NCBI GenBank assembly: GCA_024653485.1 | Contig: JANLFY010000002.1 | Location: 186,001-250,000, forward strand | DNA from: Bacillota bacterium | GTDB lineage: Bacteria > Bacillota > SHA-98 > UBA4971 | Reading direction: 5' to 3' | DNA: 64,000 bases | Part shown: piece after piece, positions 43,239 through 51,397 of the stretch | How positions within the stretch are numbered: position 1 is the first letter of the stretch | How the letters are laid out: each line of letters starts with the position of its first letter | Notes under the pieces: model-generated | Databases searched by the model: none | Seen by the model: only the letters and a program-made list of their open reading frames with translations | What the model was told of the DNA's origin: nothing | Translations under genes and position numbers: made by a program

Positions 43239-44897
43239 ATGACACAGCGTGTGGAGTCACTCATCGGACAGCTTTTCATCACTGGCCTTCCGGGGCCTGT
43301 CGTAGACCCCGCTTTCGAGGCGCACTACTCACGCTGTCCGTCTGGCGGATTCATCTTGTTCGGCCGGAACGTGCGCGACTCGGCCCAGGTGCGTGGGCTG
43401 ACCGGTGCGCTTGCCGACCTGGCGTCGCGGCGCTATCAGGATTGCGGCCCGCCCATGATCGCCATCGATCAAGAGGGAGGAAGCCTGTCTCCGCTGAGAA
43501 GGCTCGTCTCGTCGCTCCCGGGCAACATGGGGCTTGCAGCCACGGGAGATCCCGAGGCCGCCCGTTTGGCGGGGTACGTGACCGGGCGGGATCTCCTGTC
43601 TCTCGGCATCAACACAAACCTCGCTCCGGTTCTCGACCTTGCTCGCGAGCCTCTGAATCCCGCCGTCGGCACTCGCTCTTTCGGCGACGATCCGAAGAAA
43701 GTCGCGGAGCTCGGAGCGGCCTACGCCGATGGGCTTCTTAGGTCCGGGGTGCGCTTTGTCGCAAAGCACTTTCCGGGCCATGGGACCGTCTCCGAAGACT
43801 CCCATCTCTCTCTGCCGGAATGCCGGATGTCCAAAGACGTCCTCCTGGCACAGGACGCCGTCCCGTTCATAGAAGTGGCCTCTATTCCCAAAGCCGCCTT
43901 GATGGTGGCCCACGTCAGGATCATGGACATTGACCCACGTCTGCCCGCCTCGCTATCACACCGCTTGGTGACGGGGCTACTCAGGAAACATCTAGGCTTC
44001 GACGGCGTCGTGCTCACCGATTGTCTCGAGATGGGCGGGGTTCGAGAGGTGAGCTCCGTTCCCGAAGCTGCGGTGATGGCGATAGAGGCTGGCTGCGACA
44101 TGGTTCTCATCAGCCACACGCCTGAGCTTCAGGAGGCGGCCTTCGAAGCGATGCGCGACGCTGTTCTCTCCGGAAGGCTTGACATCGAGAGGGTGGAGCG
44201 ATCGGTGGCAAGGATACACGACTGGAAGCAGGGGCTCGCTGCCACGGTCGGGGCGCCTACCGCGCCTCTCGCCACCCTGTTGCCGCGAGATGCCCGAAGC
44301 CGGTTCCTGGACGGCCTCGGTGAGCGGGTGGTCACGTTCGTGGACGGAGACGTCCCGGGCTCATGGACGTTCGAACCGACACCGGTGGTGCTCGTGACCC
44401 CGTCCATGGACCGCATCACCTTGGCCGAGGACTCGGTCGACGCGTCGCTCCTCCTCCAAGCGCTCGAGTCCGTCGGCATCACGTGTGAGAGGGTGCATTG
44501 CTCAATGGATCCGGATCCTCGGGAGATCGAGGAGGTCGTCGCGCGCGTGATGGGCTCCTGGAGAGCCATGGCTCGGGGGGCTCGTCATGCAAAGACGCCG
44601 GAGTCGCACACGGCCGCGGCCACGGGGGAGGCGATTCGTCCGAGAGTTGCTTTCGTGGTGAGAAACGGTGGGAAAGCTCCAGGCCAGGCGGCGCTGGCGC
44701 GAGCTTTGGAGGCCATTGCGAGCCTGCTGCTGGTAGGCATCAGGGATCCTCGCGAAGTGCGCATGCTGCAAGCGGTACTTTCAAGGCGAGCTCCCGCCGT
44801 GTTCACCTACAGCACCGAAAACATCGTCCTCAATGCACTCGCGCGGGTGATGGCCGGCAAAGCAAGTCCCAAGGGGGTGGTGCCTGTCAAGATGTGA
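43239..44897 (+). CDS. nagZ: beta-N-acetylhexosaminidase, GH3 (NagZ-like)
   Basis: A 552-aa GH3 enzyme. IAIDQEGG, the His-Asp dyad segment KHFPGHGTVSEDSHLSLPE and nucleophile D261 in VVLTDCLEM define the NagZ/GH3 N-acetylglucosaminidase type, where the loop His is the acid/base. The C-terminal ~200 residues form a second Rossmann-like domain as in Bacillus-type two-domain enzymes. No signal peptide, so it acts inside the cell on imported GlcNAc-containing oligosaccharides or muropeptides. AAAGGAG precedes ATG 43239. Downstream is an ABC importer. Confidence 0.92.
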   Translation: MTQRVESLIGQLFITGLPGPVVDPAFEAHYSRCPSGGFILFGRNVRDSAQVRGLTGALADLASRRYQDCGPPMIAIDQEGGSLSPLRRLVSSLPGNMGLAATGDPEAARLAGYVTGRDLLSLGINTNLAPVLDLAREPLNPAVGTRSFGDDPKKVAELGAAYADGLLRSGVRFVAKHFPGHGTVSEDSHLSLPECRMSKDVLLAQDAVPFIEVASIPKAALMVAHVRIMDIDPRLPASLSHRLVTGLLRKHLGFDGVVLTDCLEMGGVREVSSVPEAAVMAIEAGCDMVLISHTPELQEAAFEAMRDAVLSGRLDIERVERSVARIHDWKQGLAATVGAPTAPLATLLPRDARSRFLDGLGERVVTFVDGDVPGSWTFEPTPVVLVTPSMDRITLAEDSVDASLLLQALESVGITCERVHCSMDPDPREIEEVVARVMGSWRAMARGARHAKTPESHTAAATGEAIRPRVAFVVRNGGKAPGQAALARALEAIASLLLVGIRDPREVRMLQAVLSRRAPAVFTYSTENIVLNALARVMAGKASPKGVVPVKM

Positions 44898-45004
44898 ACG
44901 AATGATGCTCTCCACAGGTTTTCGGGGCCGTCGGGGGAGTCGGACGAGTTGCCACGGTTCGAAAGTCTGGTACTGCAAGGCATACAAGGCAAGGAGGGAA
45001 CGAC

Positions 45005-46339
45005 ATGTTCTCCGGCAAGCGGAAGACACTTGTGATGTTGGTCTGTGTCTTGGTGGCCTGTGCCGTCACGGGCGGGCTCGGAGGCAACGTGAGCGTAGCG
45101 GCGGACAAACCCATCGTCTTGAGGGTCCTCAACTATATGGATGCAACGAGCCCTTCCGCGTACCGTGAGATCACGGAGGTTTGGGAGGCTTTCGAGAAGA
45201 ACAACCCAGATATCAAGATCGAACGCGAAGACCTCTTCAACGAGCCGTTCCATCAGAAGACAGAGGCGTATGCAGCTGCGGGACAGCTGCCCGATGTGAT
45301 GTACATGTGGCCGGGGGGAAGGTCGAGCACTCTCCATACCAAGCGTTTGGTGAAGGATCTCGCGCCTCTTCTCGGAGAAATGAGGAAGGAGTTCTCAGAG
45401 GCGGCGCTCGTGCCCCAGGCCGGCGGATATCTCGCCGAACTGCCTATCGGCGTTACCGCGACTCACGTGCTATATGTCAACGCCAAGATGCTCCGCGAGA
45501 TGGGACTCGCGCTTCCCAAGACCTATGATGAGCTGAAGGCGATGGTTCCGAAGTTGAAAGCCGCCGGCAAGGACGTCATTCTCATGGGAGCCCAGGACGA
45601 TTGGGTGATGCAATCCTGCTTCTTCAGCATGATCGCCGGCCGGCTGTGCGGCGACAAGTTCATTGACGACGTGTTGGCGGGGAAGGCCAAGTTCACTGAC
45701 GCTCCGTTCGTGAAAGCGCTCAAGTTCTACGAGTCGCTCTACGCGGACGGAGTCCTCAGCAGGAAGATCCTGCAAACGCCGTACAACGAGGTGAACGGCC
45801 TGTTCGCCTCGGGCAAGGCTCCGTTCATGATCGACGGCGACTGGAAGGTGAGCAACTTCCTCACCGATCCCTCTACCGGCAGGGCCCTCATCCCGCCCGC
45901 GGAACAGAGGGACTACGTCATGACGGTGTTCCCGCAGATACCTGGCGAGATCAACCACAGCACCACGTCCTCTGTCCCGGGCGTGGGGTTCGGGATGAAC
46001 GCCGAGATCCCGGCCGGGTCTGAGAAGGAGAAAGCCGCATGGAAGCTCATAATGTGGCTCACGTCTCCTGAGGTCCAAAGGATCCGCCTCGAGACCGGAG
46101 CGGCGTTCCCGTCGAGGAAGGGTGTGACCAGCGACAAGCTGGAGCCTCTGGCTCAGGAGCGGGCCCAGTTCTACGGGAGGTTCAGCGGCACGTATGTGCT
46201 GGACAACGCGTTGCACGCACAGGTGTACGGCCCGCTGAACGTGGGTCTCCAGGAGATCGGGCTTGGGATCTCCACTCCGGAGCAGGTGGCGGCGAAGGTG
46301 CAAAGAGCCCTTGAAAGCTGGAGGGCAACGCAGAAGTAA
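45005..46339 (+). CDS. sugar ABC transporter substrate-binding protein
   Basis: A 444-aa family 1 solute-binding protein. Signal peptide with core TLVMLVCVLVACAVTGG, cleavage near SVAADK. VLRVLNYMDATSPSAYREI, EKNNPDIKIEREDLF, AAAGQLPDVMYMWPGG and GVGFGMNAEIPAGSEKEKA are typical. AAGGAGG precedes ATG 45005. By context it binds amino-sugar oligosaccharides. A hairpin (46379-46425) follows. Confidence 0.92.
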   Translation: MFSGKRKTLVMLVCVLVACAVTGGLGGNVSVAADKPIVLRVLNYMDATSPSAYREITEVWEAFEKNNPDIKIEREDLFNEPFHQKTEAYAAAGQLPDVMYMWPGGRSSTLHTKRLVKDLAPLLGEMRKEFSEAALVPQAGGYLAELPIGVTATHVLYVNAKMLREMGLALPKTYDELKAMVPKLKAAGKDVILMGAQDDWVMQSCFFSMIAGRLCGDKFIDDVLAGKAKFTDAPFVKALKFYESLYADGVLSRKILQTPYNEVNGLFASGKAPFMIDGDWKVSNFLTDPSTGRALIPPAEQRDYVMTVFPQIPGEINHSTTSSVPGVGFGMNAEIPAGSEKEKAAWKLIMWLTSPEVQRIRLETGAAFPSRKGVTSDKLEPLAQERAQFYGRFSGTYVLDNALHAQVYGPLNVGLQEIGLGISTPEQVAAKVQRALESWRATQK

Positions 46340-46378
46340 CCGTTGGGGATGAGCGAGTGGATTCGTCGTCGGAGAGGG

Positions 46379-46425
46379 CCGGCGGGGTGGGCCTCGATGC
46401 GTAGACTACGAGGCTGCCCCGTCGG
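46379..46425 (+). other. intercistronic hairpin after the binding-protein gene
   Basis: CCGGCGGGG (46379-46387) pairs with CCCCGTCGG (46417-46425), one mismatch, and inside it GCCTCG (46391-46396) pairs with CGAGGC (46409-46414). No T-run. It starts 40 bases past the stop and about 200 before the permease start. Confidence 0.75.
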
Positions 46426-46624
46426 CGGCTCGGCGCGGCCCGTCGGTACGGGGTCGGTACGGGAGGCAACAGGTTTCCGCGGCGCTCAGACCGGGTAGCG
46501 CGCGCACCGTCGCGAACCCTCTGGTTTACATGCGGGTCTGCAGGATAGGCTACCATGCGTGTGACGTGAGCTCGACTTGAGCCTGCAAGCTGGTCGACCA
46601 TGTGGAGGCATGTGGAGGAAGCCT

Positions 46625-47560
46625 ATGATAAGGCAGAGACAGCCTATGATAGGGCAGGGGAAGTGGAAAGTGGCAGAAGAGCGCCGCGCGTACCTCGTGC
46701 TGGTGCTGCCGGCCGTCATAGTGTACTGGCTGGTCATGACCTTCCCAACGGTGTTCTCGGTGGCGTTGAGTCTCACCGATTACAACGGTGGGCGTCTCTT
46801 CAGCAGCGCCAATCCGGTCCATTTCGTCGGACTTGCTCACTACACGAGGATGTTCTCCGACCCGTACTTTTGGATCGCGCTGAAGAACAACTTCTTGATC
46901 GTCTTCATCTCTGTCTTCGGGCAGATCCCTCTCGGTTTCGTGCTCGCTTACATCCTGTTCAGGAAGCTCGTGAGAATGCCAGGCTTCTTTCAGACGATGA
47001 TATACCTTCCATGCACCATATCCACGATAGTCGTCGGCATCCTCTGGCAGTCGTTCTTCTCGCCGTACGGGCCGTTTTCAGAGTTCATGCAGGCGGTTAG
47101 GCCAGGGTGGGAGAACACTCTGTTCATAAACCCGAGGACTGCCATGCTGCCTGTGCTTTTCGTGATGCTGTGGATGTACACAGGGACCTACCTTATCATT
47201 TTCCTGGCGAACCTGCAGAAGATCGAGCCTCACATCATAGAAGCCGCGCGGATCGACGGCGCGTCCGAAGGCCAGGTGCTGCGATACGTTATACTGCCGT
47301 CTCTGTCCGGGGTCGTCGTGACCTCGGCTATCCTTGCCATATCAGGCTCGCTGCAGAGCTTCAACCTGATCTTCGCCATGACCGGCGGCAACCCCGCAAG
47401 ACGGACGTCCGTGCTCTCTCTTTACATGTATGACAACGCGTTCCGTGGCGCGCCGGACTATCCGCTGGCCAACGCCATATCGACGTTCATGGTGATCATC
47501 AGTTTTGCCCTGATCTTGGTCACGAAGACGATCGAGGGACGGTTTGGGGGTCGGGAATGA
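46625..47560 (+). CDS. sugar ABC transporter permease
   Basis: A 311-aa permease with six hydrophobic segments and EAA loop IIEAARIDGASEGQVLRYVI. The first helix (YLVLVLPAVIVYWLVMTFP) and NPARRTSVLSLYMYDNAF are typical of the MalF/UgpA class. I choose ATG 46625, six bases after GGAGG; ATGs at 46577 and 46610 are in frame but less well placed. The AGCCTATGAT word is repeated around the start. It overlaps the next gene by ATGA. Confidence 0.9.
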   Translation: MIRQRQPMIGQGKWKVAEERRAYLVLVLPAVIVYWLVMTFPTVFSVALSLTDYNGGRLFSSANPVHFVGLAHYTRMFSDPYFWIALKNNFLIVFISVFGQIPLGFVLAYILFRKLVRMPGFFQTMIYLPCTISTIVVGILWQSFFSPYGPFSEFMQAVRPGWENTLFINPRTAMLPVLFVMLWMYTGTYLIIFLANLQKIEPHIIEAARIDGASEGQVLRYVILPSLSGVVVTSAILAISGSLQSFNLIFAMTGGNPARRTSVLSLYMYDNAFRGAPDYPLANAISTFMVIISFALILVTKTIEGRFGGRE

Positions 47561-48426
47561 TGTGGGAGCCGTGCGCCGTGCCGAAGAGGCTTGTGGGGAG
47601 AGAGATTGGGCTCGCGGGCCGGATCCTGGTCTATCTCGTGTTGGTGGCGTTCACCGCGATGACGACGTACCCGATTATCTGGCTCGTGTTGAACTCATTC
47701 AAGACTACTCAGGAGTTCCAGGTGAACAGGCTTGGACTGCCACAGCACTGGACCGTCGCGAACTATCCAAATGCCTGGCGTATCGGCGACTTTGGCGGGC
47801 TATTCCTCAACAGCTTGCTCTACACCAGCGTATCCACGGGGGCGATAGTAGTCATTTCGCTGGCGGCGTCATTTGCTTTCGCCAAACTCAGGTCTCGCGC
47901 GACGCCGTTCCTCTACGGCAGCTTCGTCATTGGGATTCTGCTGACGTTGCAATCCATAATGGTGCCGCTCTTCTTGATGGCCAGTGCCACGCATCTATAC
48001 AACACTCGCCTTGGGGTCCTGATCCCGTATGTGGGAATAGGGCTTCCGTTGGGCGTGTACCTGTGCACGGAGTACATCAAGAGCATCCCCGACTCGATAA
48101 TCGAGTCTGCCAGGATCGATGGCGCCAGTTATCTTAGGATCTTCGCCTCGATAGTCATGCCCATGGCGAGGCCCGTTGCGACTACACTTGCGATACTCAG
48201 CGTCACGAGCGTGTGGAACGAGTTCATGCTCATAAACATCCTCGTATCAAAGAACTCCCTGAAGTCGCTTCCCGTGGGGATCCTGAAGTTCTCCGGCACG
48301 CTGTCGTCCGATTACGGAAAGCAGTTTGCCGCCCTTGTCATCGGGATGCTTCCGATGCTTGCCTTTTACCTCATCTTTCGCAACCACATCACCAAGGGCG
48401 TGTCTGCAGGGGCGGTCAAAGGGTGA
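47557..48426 (+). CDS. sugar ABC transporter permease
   Basis: A 289-aa MalG-class permease: six hydrophobic segments, a periplasmic-loop segment NSFKTTQEFQVNRLGLPQ, EAA loop IIESARIDGASYLRIFASIV, and a VGILKFSGTLSSDYG ending. The start overlaps the stop of the partner permease. As in the first sugar locus, no ATPase gene is encoded alongside. Confidence 0.92.
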   Translation: MMWEPCAVPKRLVGREIGLAGRILVYLVLVAFTAMTTYPIIWLVLNSFKTTQEFQVNRLGLPQHWTVANYPNAWRIGDFGGLFLNSLLYTSVSTGAIVVISLAASFAFAKLRSRATPFLYGSFVIGILLTLQSIMVPLFLMASATHLYNTRLGVLIPYVGIGLPLGVYLCTEYIKSIPDSIIESARIDGASYLRIFASIVMPMARPVATTLAILSVTSVWNEFMLINILVSKNSLKSLPVGILKFSGTLSSDYGKQFAALVIGMLPMLAFYLIFRNHITKGVSAGAVKG

Positions 48427-48812
48427 AGGAGGGCCTTGAGAAGCGTTGCCGAAAGCGTTCCTGAAAGCGTTGCCGACTCCGTGCGCGACCTCGGCGACTC
48501 GCGCTTGGACGAAGAGCCATGCCTTTGGCTGCGTGTCACGTCACCCGGGGACTCAAAAAACGCAGGAACGAGTGGCATTATGATATCCGGAGTGTAGCTC
48601 GGTGGAAGCTCCTTGACTCTCATATCCACCGCGAATTCGGGGTGGAACGCGTCTTGTGGGGCATTCTGGCGCGTCCGGCGCGGTTGAATACAAAGAACTA
48701 GGGTTGGAATGCCAAGGGCCAGAGGCGAGTGTTGTATATTCCGGGTCGTTGACGTCTATTTGGTAGAGAGGTGGTTACCTACCCAGACTTGAATTGAGGG
48801 AGGAAGGCACCA
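48427..48812. other. gap between ABC permease and beta-barrel-like gene
   Basis: No gene is supportable. It begins with a 12-bp triplicate (48441-48476); the last 120 bases are more A+T-rich and should hold the promoter of the next gene, but I see only weak matches (TTGTAT...TCTATT around 48730-48765). Confidence 0.4.
48441..48476. repeat. 12-bp tandem repeat, three copies
   Basis: AAGCGTTGCCGA, AAGCGTTCCTGA, AAGCGTTGCCGA follow one another directly after the permease stop. Confidence 0.85.
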
Positions 48813-49955
48813 ATGAGAAAACTGGTATCCCTGGCATTCTTATTCGCTCTTCTATTGACCGTTACCACAACGGCAAGCGCGAACGCTTTCAGTTTCAACC
48901 TCACGTTCTGGTCCCCCTCGACTAGTGGCGTGGACGAGGTAGGCGCGATAGTGTACGGATGCCTCCATGACGACGCTACGGCTTCCTATAGCCGCCACGA
49001 TACGACATACTGGCTAAGGCCCCGAGCAGGGGTGGGAAGCCTCCAACCCATCCTCTCAGGTTCTATGCGCATGGGTTCCGACTGGGGCATATGCGGTTCC
49101 TACTGGTCTCACTCCGGAGAAGGTGTGATAGGCCCGGTTGTGCTCGCTGGGCCGTGGACTGACGAGGATGACCACTATGGTATGGTGATCAGCACGGACC
49201 CCAGGTACATCGTGGAAGGCTTCTCGGGAGGTGAGGATATCTCGGTGTCAGTCTGGAACTGGGACCATTATGACTACGATCTCGAGGAATGGGTCGGGAA
49301 ATCCCTTGGGCTTTTCTTCGAGAGCTCCAAGAACGTCAGCCTCTCCTCGCTGGACCTTGGCGTTGAGCGGGAAATGGCGCTCTCCCACGATACTACATTT
49401 GCGGGTTTCGTCGGGATAAAGAGAGGGACCTGGTCAGCGGACAGCGATCTTACCGCAGCAGACCTCGGAGGCACGTATGATACCTACCCGGAGGATTACG
49501 AGTTCAACTGGCAGCGGATCGTCAAGGCCGTTAATGCAACCATGTTCGGCCCCGCTGTATCTGTATCCGGCCACCTTCGCAAGGGGAACCTCGGGGTCGG
49601 GGCCAAAGTGGGATACGCGTACCTCCCCTGGGGAAACGCCACGCAGACGGTGGACCGCACGAGCGCAAGAGATACGTACGCTGAGGGAAGCCTCATATCT
49701 AGAGAGGCTGGCGAGGCGTACTCATTCGAGCACGTGTTCTCGCCTTCAACGCAGGTTCTAGATCTCGAAGCCACGGTGACCTACAGGGTGACCGAGAATC
49801 TACTCGCGGCGGTGGGGCTCAAGAAGTCAACGTGGTATGAACTCCCGGCCATCCTCCATCTTGATGAGGTCTTCTGGAATTATGAGGCGTCTGCAGGCTC
49901 AACATCAACCGTATCGGTGGAAGGCATCACCGTCGGCTTGGTGTATTCCTTCTAG
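48813..49955 (+). CDS. secreted protein with outer-membrane beta-barrel features
   Basis: A 380-aa exported protein I do not recognise. Signal peptide MRKLVSLAFLFALLLTVTT... with cleavage after ASANA. The mature protein is rich in aromatic residues, Gly, Ser and Thr and in alternating hydrophobic/polar strands. It ends SVEGITVGLVYSF: Phe at the last position with hydrophobic or aromatic residues at -3, -5, -7 and -9, the signature recognised by the BAM outer-membrane insertion machinery. It has no sorting signal for a Gram-positive wall. SD GGGAGGAAGG before ATG 48813. If correct, the organism has an outer membrane. It is a single-gene unit. Confidence 0.7.
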   Translation: MRKLVSLAFLFALLLTVTTTASANAFSFNLTFWSPSTSGVDEVGAIVYGCLHDDATASYSRHDTTYWLRPRAGVGSLQPILSGSMRMGSDWGICGSYWSHSGEGVIGPVVLAGPWTDEDDHYGMVISTDPRYIVEGFSGGEDISVSVWNWDHYDYDLEEWVGKSLGLFFESSKNVSLSSLDLGVEREMALSHDTTFAGFVGIKRGTWSADSDLTAADLGGTYDTYPEDYEFNWQRIVKAVNATMFGPAVSVSGHLRKGNLGVGAKVGYAYLPWGNATQTVDRTSARDTYAEGSLISREAGEAYSFEHVFSPSTQVLDLEATVTYRVTENLLAAVGLKKSTWYELPAILHLDEVFWNYEASAGSTSTVSVEGITVGLVYSF

Positions 49956-50299
49956 CGGGCGGGCGAGCTACATACTCTCGGCGGTAACAACAGTGTGAAG
50001 GCTCCCGTTCGAGGCAACCCGACAGGATCTATGGACTCGGGCAAGGGGCGGGGTGTGAGACAGCACCCGCCCCTTCTGCGCGAGGATGTCAGTCCCGCCA
50101 GATCAAGCGCCGACGCCGGCGACGCCACGTTGCACCCCGCTTGCCTGCGAAGCCACGCGATAGCGAGTCGCAAAGCATCACTCCCTAGCGTGTTGAGCCT
50201 GACCGCAACCCAATCGAGGTATTCCACGTCGTCCAGTGGGAGCTTGAAAGAAACGCGCACTAGTGGCTGAGGACGGAGAGAAGAGATGTCGCCAATCAT
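49952..50299 (-). pseudogene. possible ribbon-helix-helix gene or remnant
   Basis: On the - strand a frame opening at ATG 50299 contains VRVSFKLPLDDVEYLDWVA then a turn and LGSDALRLAIAWLRRQ, which fits a ribbon-helix-helix (CopG/Arc-like) DNA-binding unit: beta strand with alternating residues, helix, turn, S-x-A-L-R-x-A-I helix. No good SD precedes the ATG, and the frame then runs through a strong inverted repeat (50043-50075) with Cys/Pro/Arg-rich residues, so the original stop may be lost. I treat it as a decayed or uncertain gene. Confidence 0.35.
50043..50075. other. hairpin between convergent units
   Basis: AAGGGGCGGGGTG pairs with CACCCGCCCCTT (12 pairs, one bulged G) around an 8-base loop. 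It lies about 90 bases past the beta-barrel-like gene. No T-run on either side, so termination is uncertain. Confidence 0.6.
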
Positions 50300-50659
50300 G
50301 AGTTGGTTCTTCGTCAACTTTGGTGTACACTCGTTGTGCCGCACTAAGTCGATGTGGAACGGCCGGGCCTCGGCGATGCGGGGTCGGCGACGCGGCATTA
50401 GCAGCCGACGACCGCGGCGAAGAGCGGACTCGTCCACGCCGGGGACTCCGGGTGCCACGGTCACTTCGCTTTCACGCCTGGCGACCCGTGGAAGCACGGT
50501 GGCACTCGGGCGAACACGCACGTAGTGGGCGATCCTTGCGCCAGCGGTGCTGTTGGGCCCATGCACAAGCATTCGCAGCAGTCGTGTCAAGCGCTCCGTA
50601 CGCTGGGCGGGGCGTCTTGCCAGCAGGCCGAGTGGCTCAGAGAAGGTCCACTTAAAGAC

Positions 50660-50735
50660 TGGTGAGCCATCCGGGACTCGAACCCGGGACACCCGGATTA
50701 AAAGTCCGGTGCTCTACCAACTGAGCTAATGGCCC
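50660..50735 (-). tRNA. tRNA-Lys (anticodon TTT), CCA encoded
   Basis: The - strand forms a complete cloverleaf. Acceptor GGGCCAT pairs with ATGGCTC, D-arm GCTC/GAGC, anticodon arm CCGGA-CTTTTAA-TCCGG with anticodon TTT, and T-arm CCGGG-TTCGAGT-CCCGG, followed by A and the encoded CCA. The length is 76 with CCA. Confidence 0.97.
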
Positions 50736-50798
50736 ACCTCAAGAATCGTGCTATACAATTCGCGTGATAGCGCGCGGACGCCCGTGCGACACATTACA

Positions 50799-50827
50799 AT
50801 ACTACCACAACCAAGCTGTGCTATCAA
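50799..50827 (-). promoter_or_regulatory. sigma-70-type promoter for tRNA-Lys
   Basis: On the - strand TTGATA (50827-50822), a 17-base spacer and TAGTAT (50804-50799) point toward the tRNA, giving a leader of about 57 bases. Confidence 0.6.
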
Positions 50828-51397
50828 GGGCAGACCGCTGCCAGTACGTGTCAGGAACCGCGTGGCGGTCCCGCTCGGTTTGAGAGTCGCACTCCTAGGT
50901 AGTCGGGTCACCCGGTACGAAGCATACTGGTTCCGTGGTCCCGTCGGTCCCGTCGCGTGTGGTTTGCAGCAGGCTGCAATGGGATCGGGAGCGCGTAGCG
51001 ATTCTTGCGGCGGGGAAACGGTCGTGATGTCAGGGCCTCGGGCCAGCCCACTCCAGCCCACCGCCCACTGCCAATCGATACAGACGGTCTTTGCTATAAT
51101 GATGGTAGCGACGTGAGAAAACCTTCGCGCCGCCTAAATGGTGGGCTGCCACTAGCCGTCATGGCACCGGGACGGCAACAACGACCGGAAAGTTCTTGTG
51201 ACCAAGGGCGATGTCCCGCGGCGAAGTCCGGAGCGATTCTTGGAGGCCGGGGCTCCCAGCGTGTTGCGGCTTCTCATAGATACCGAAGCTCGAACTCAGA
51301 AACAGCGTCCGGTTTGAACGGTATACACGTGGAGTGCGCTCACAGTGCGCCTAGGCATCGTTTGGACATCGGCATTGGTTATCCATAGGCGTGTATC
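50828..51397. other. gap upstream of the P1 peptidase
   Basis: No gene is supportable. An extended -10 element, TGCTATAAT (51092-51100), reads toward the peptidase gene; there is no good -35, and the implied leader is about 290 bases. I see no known riboswitch pattern in the leader. Confidence 0.4.

Noticed and set aside
50660-50735. tRNA-Lys as an attachment site of an integrated element
   Set aside because: No integrase gene and no duplicated tRNA 3' end could be found nearby.
51150-51320. Frame reading RKVLVTKGDVPRRSPERFLEAG upstream of the P1 peptidase
   Set aside because: It looks protein-like but is short, follows an in-frame stop, has no SD and I recognise no family; chance in G+C-rich DNA is likely.
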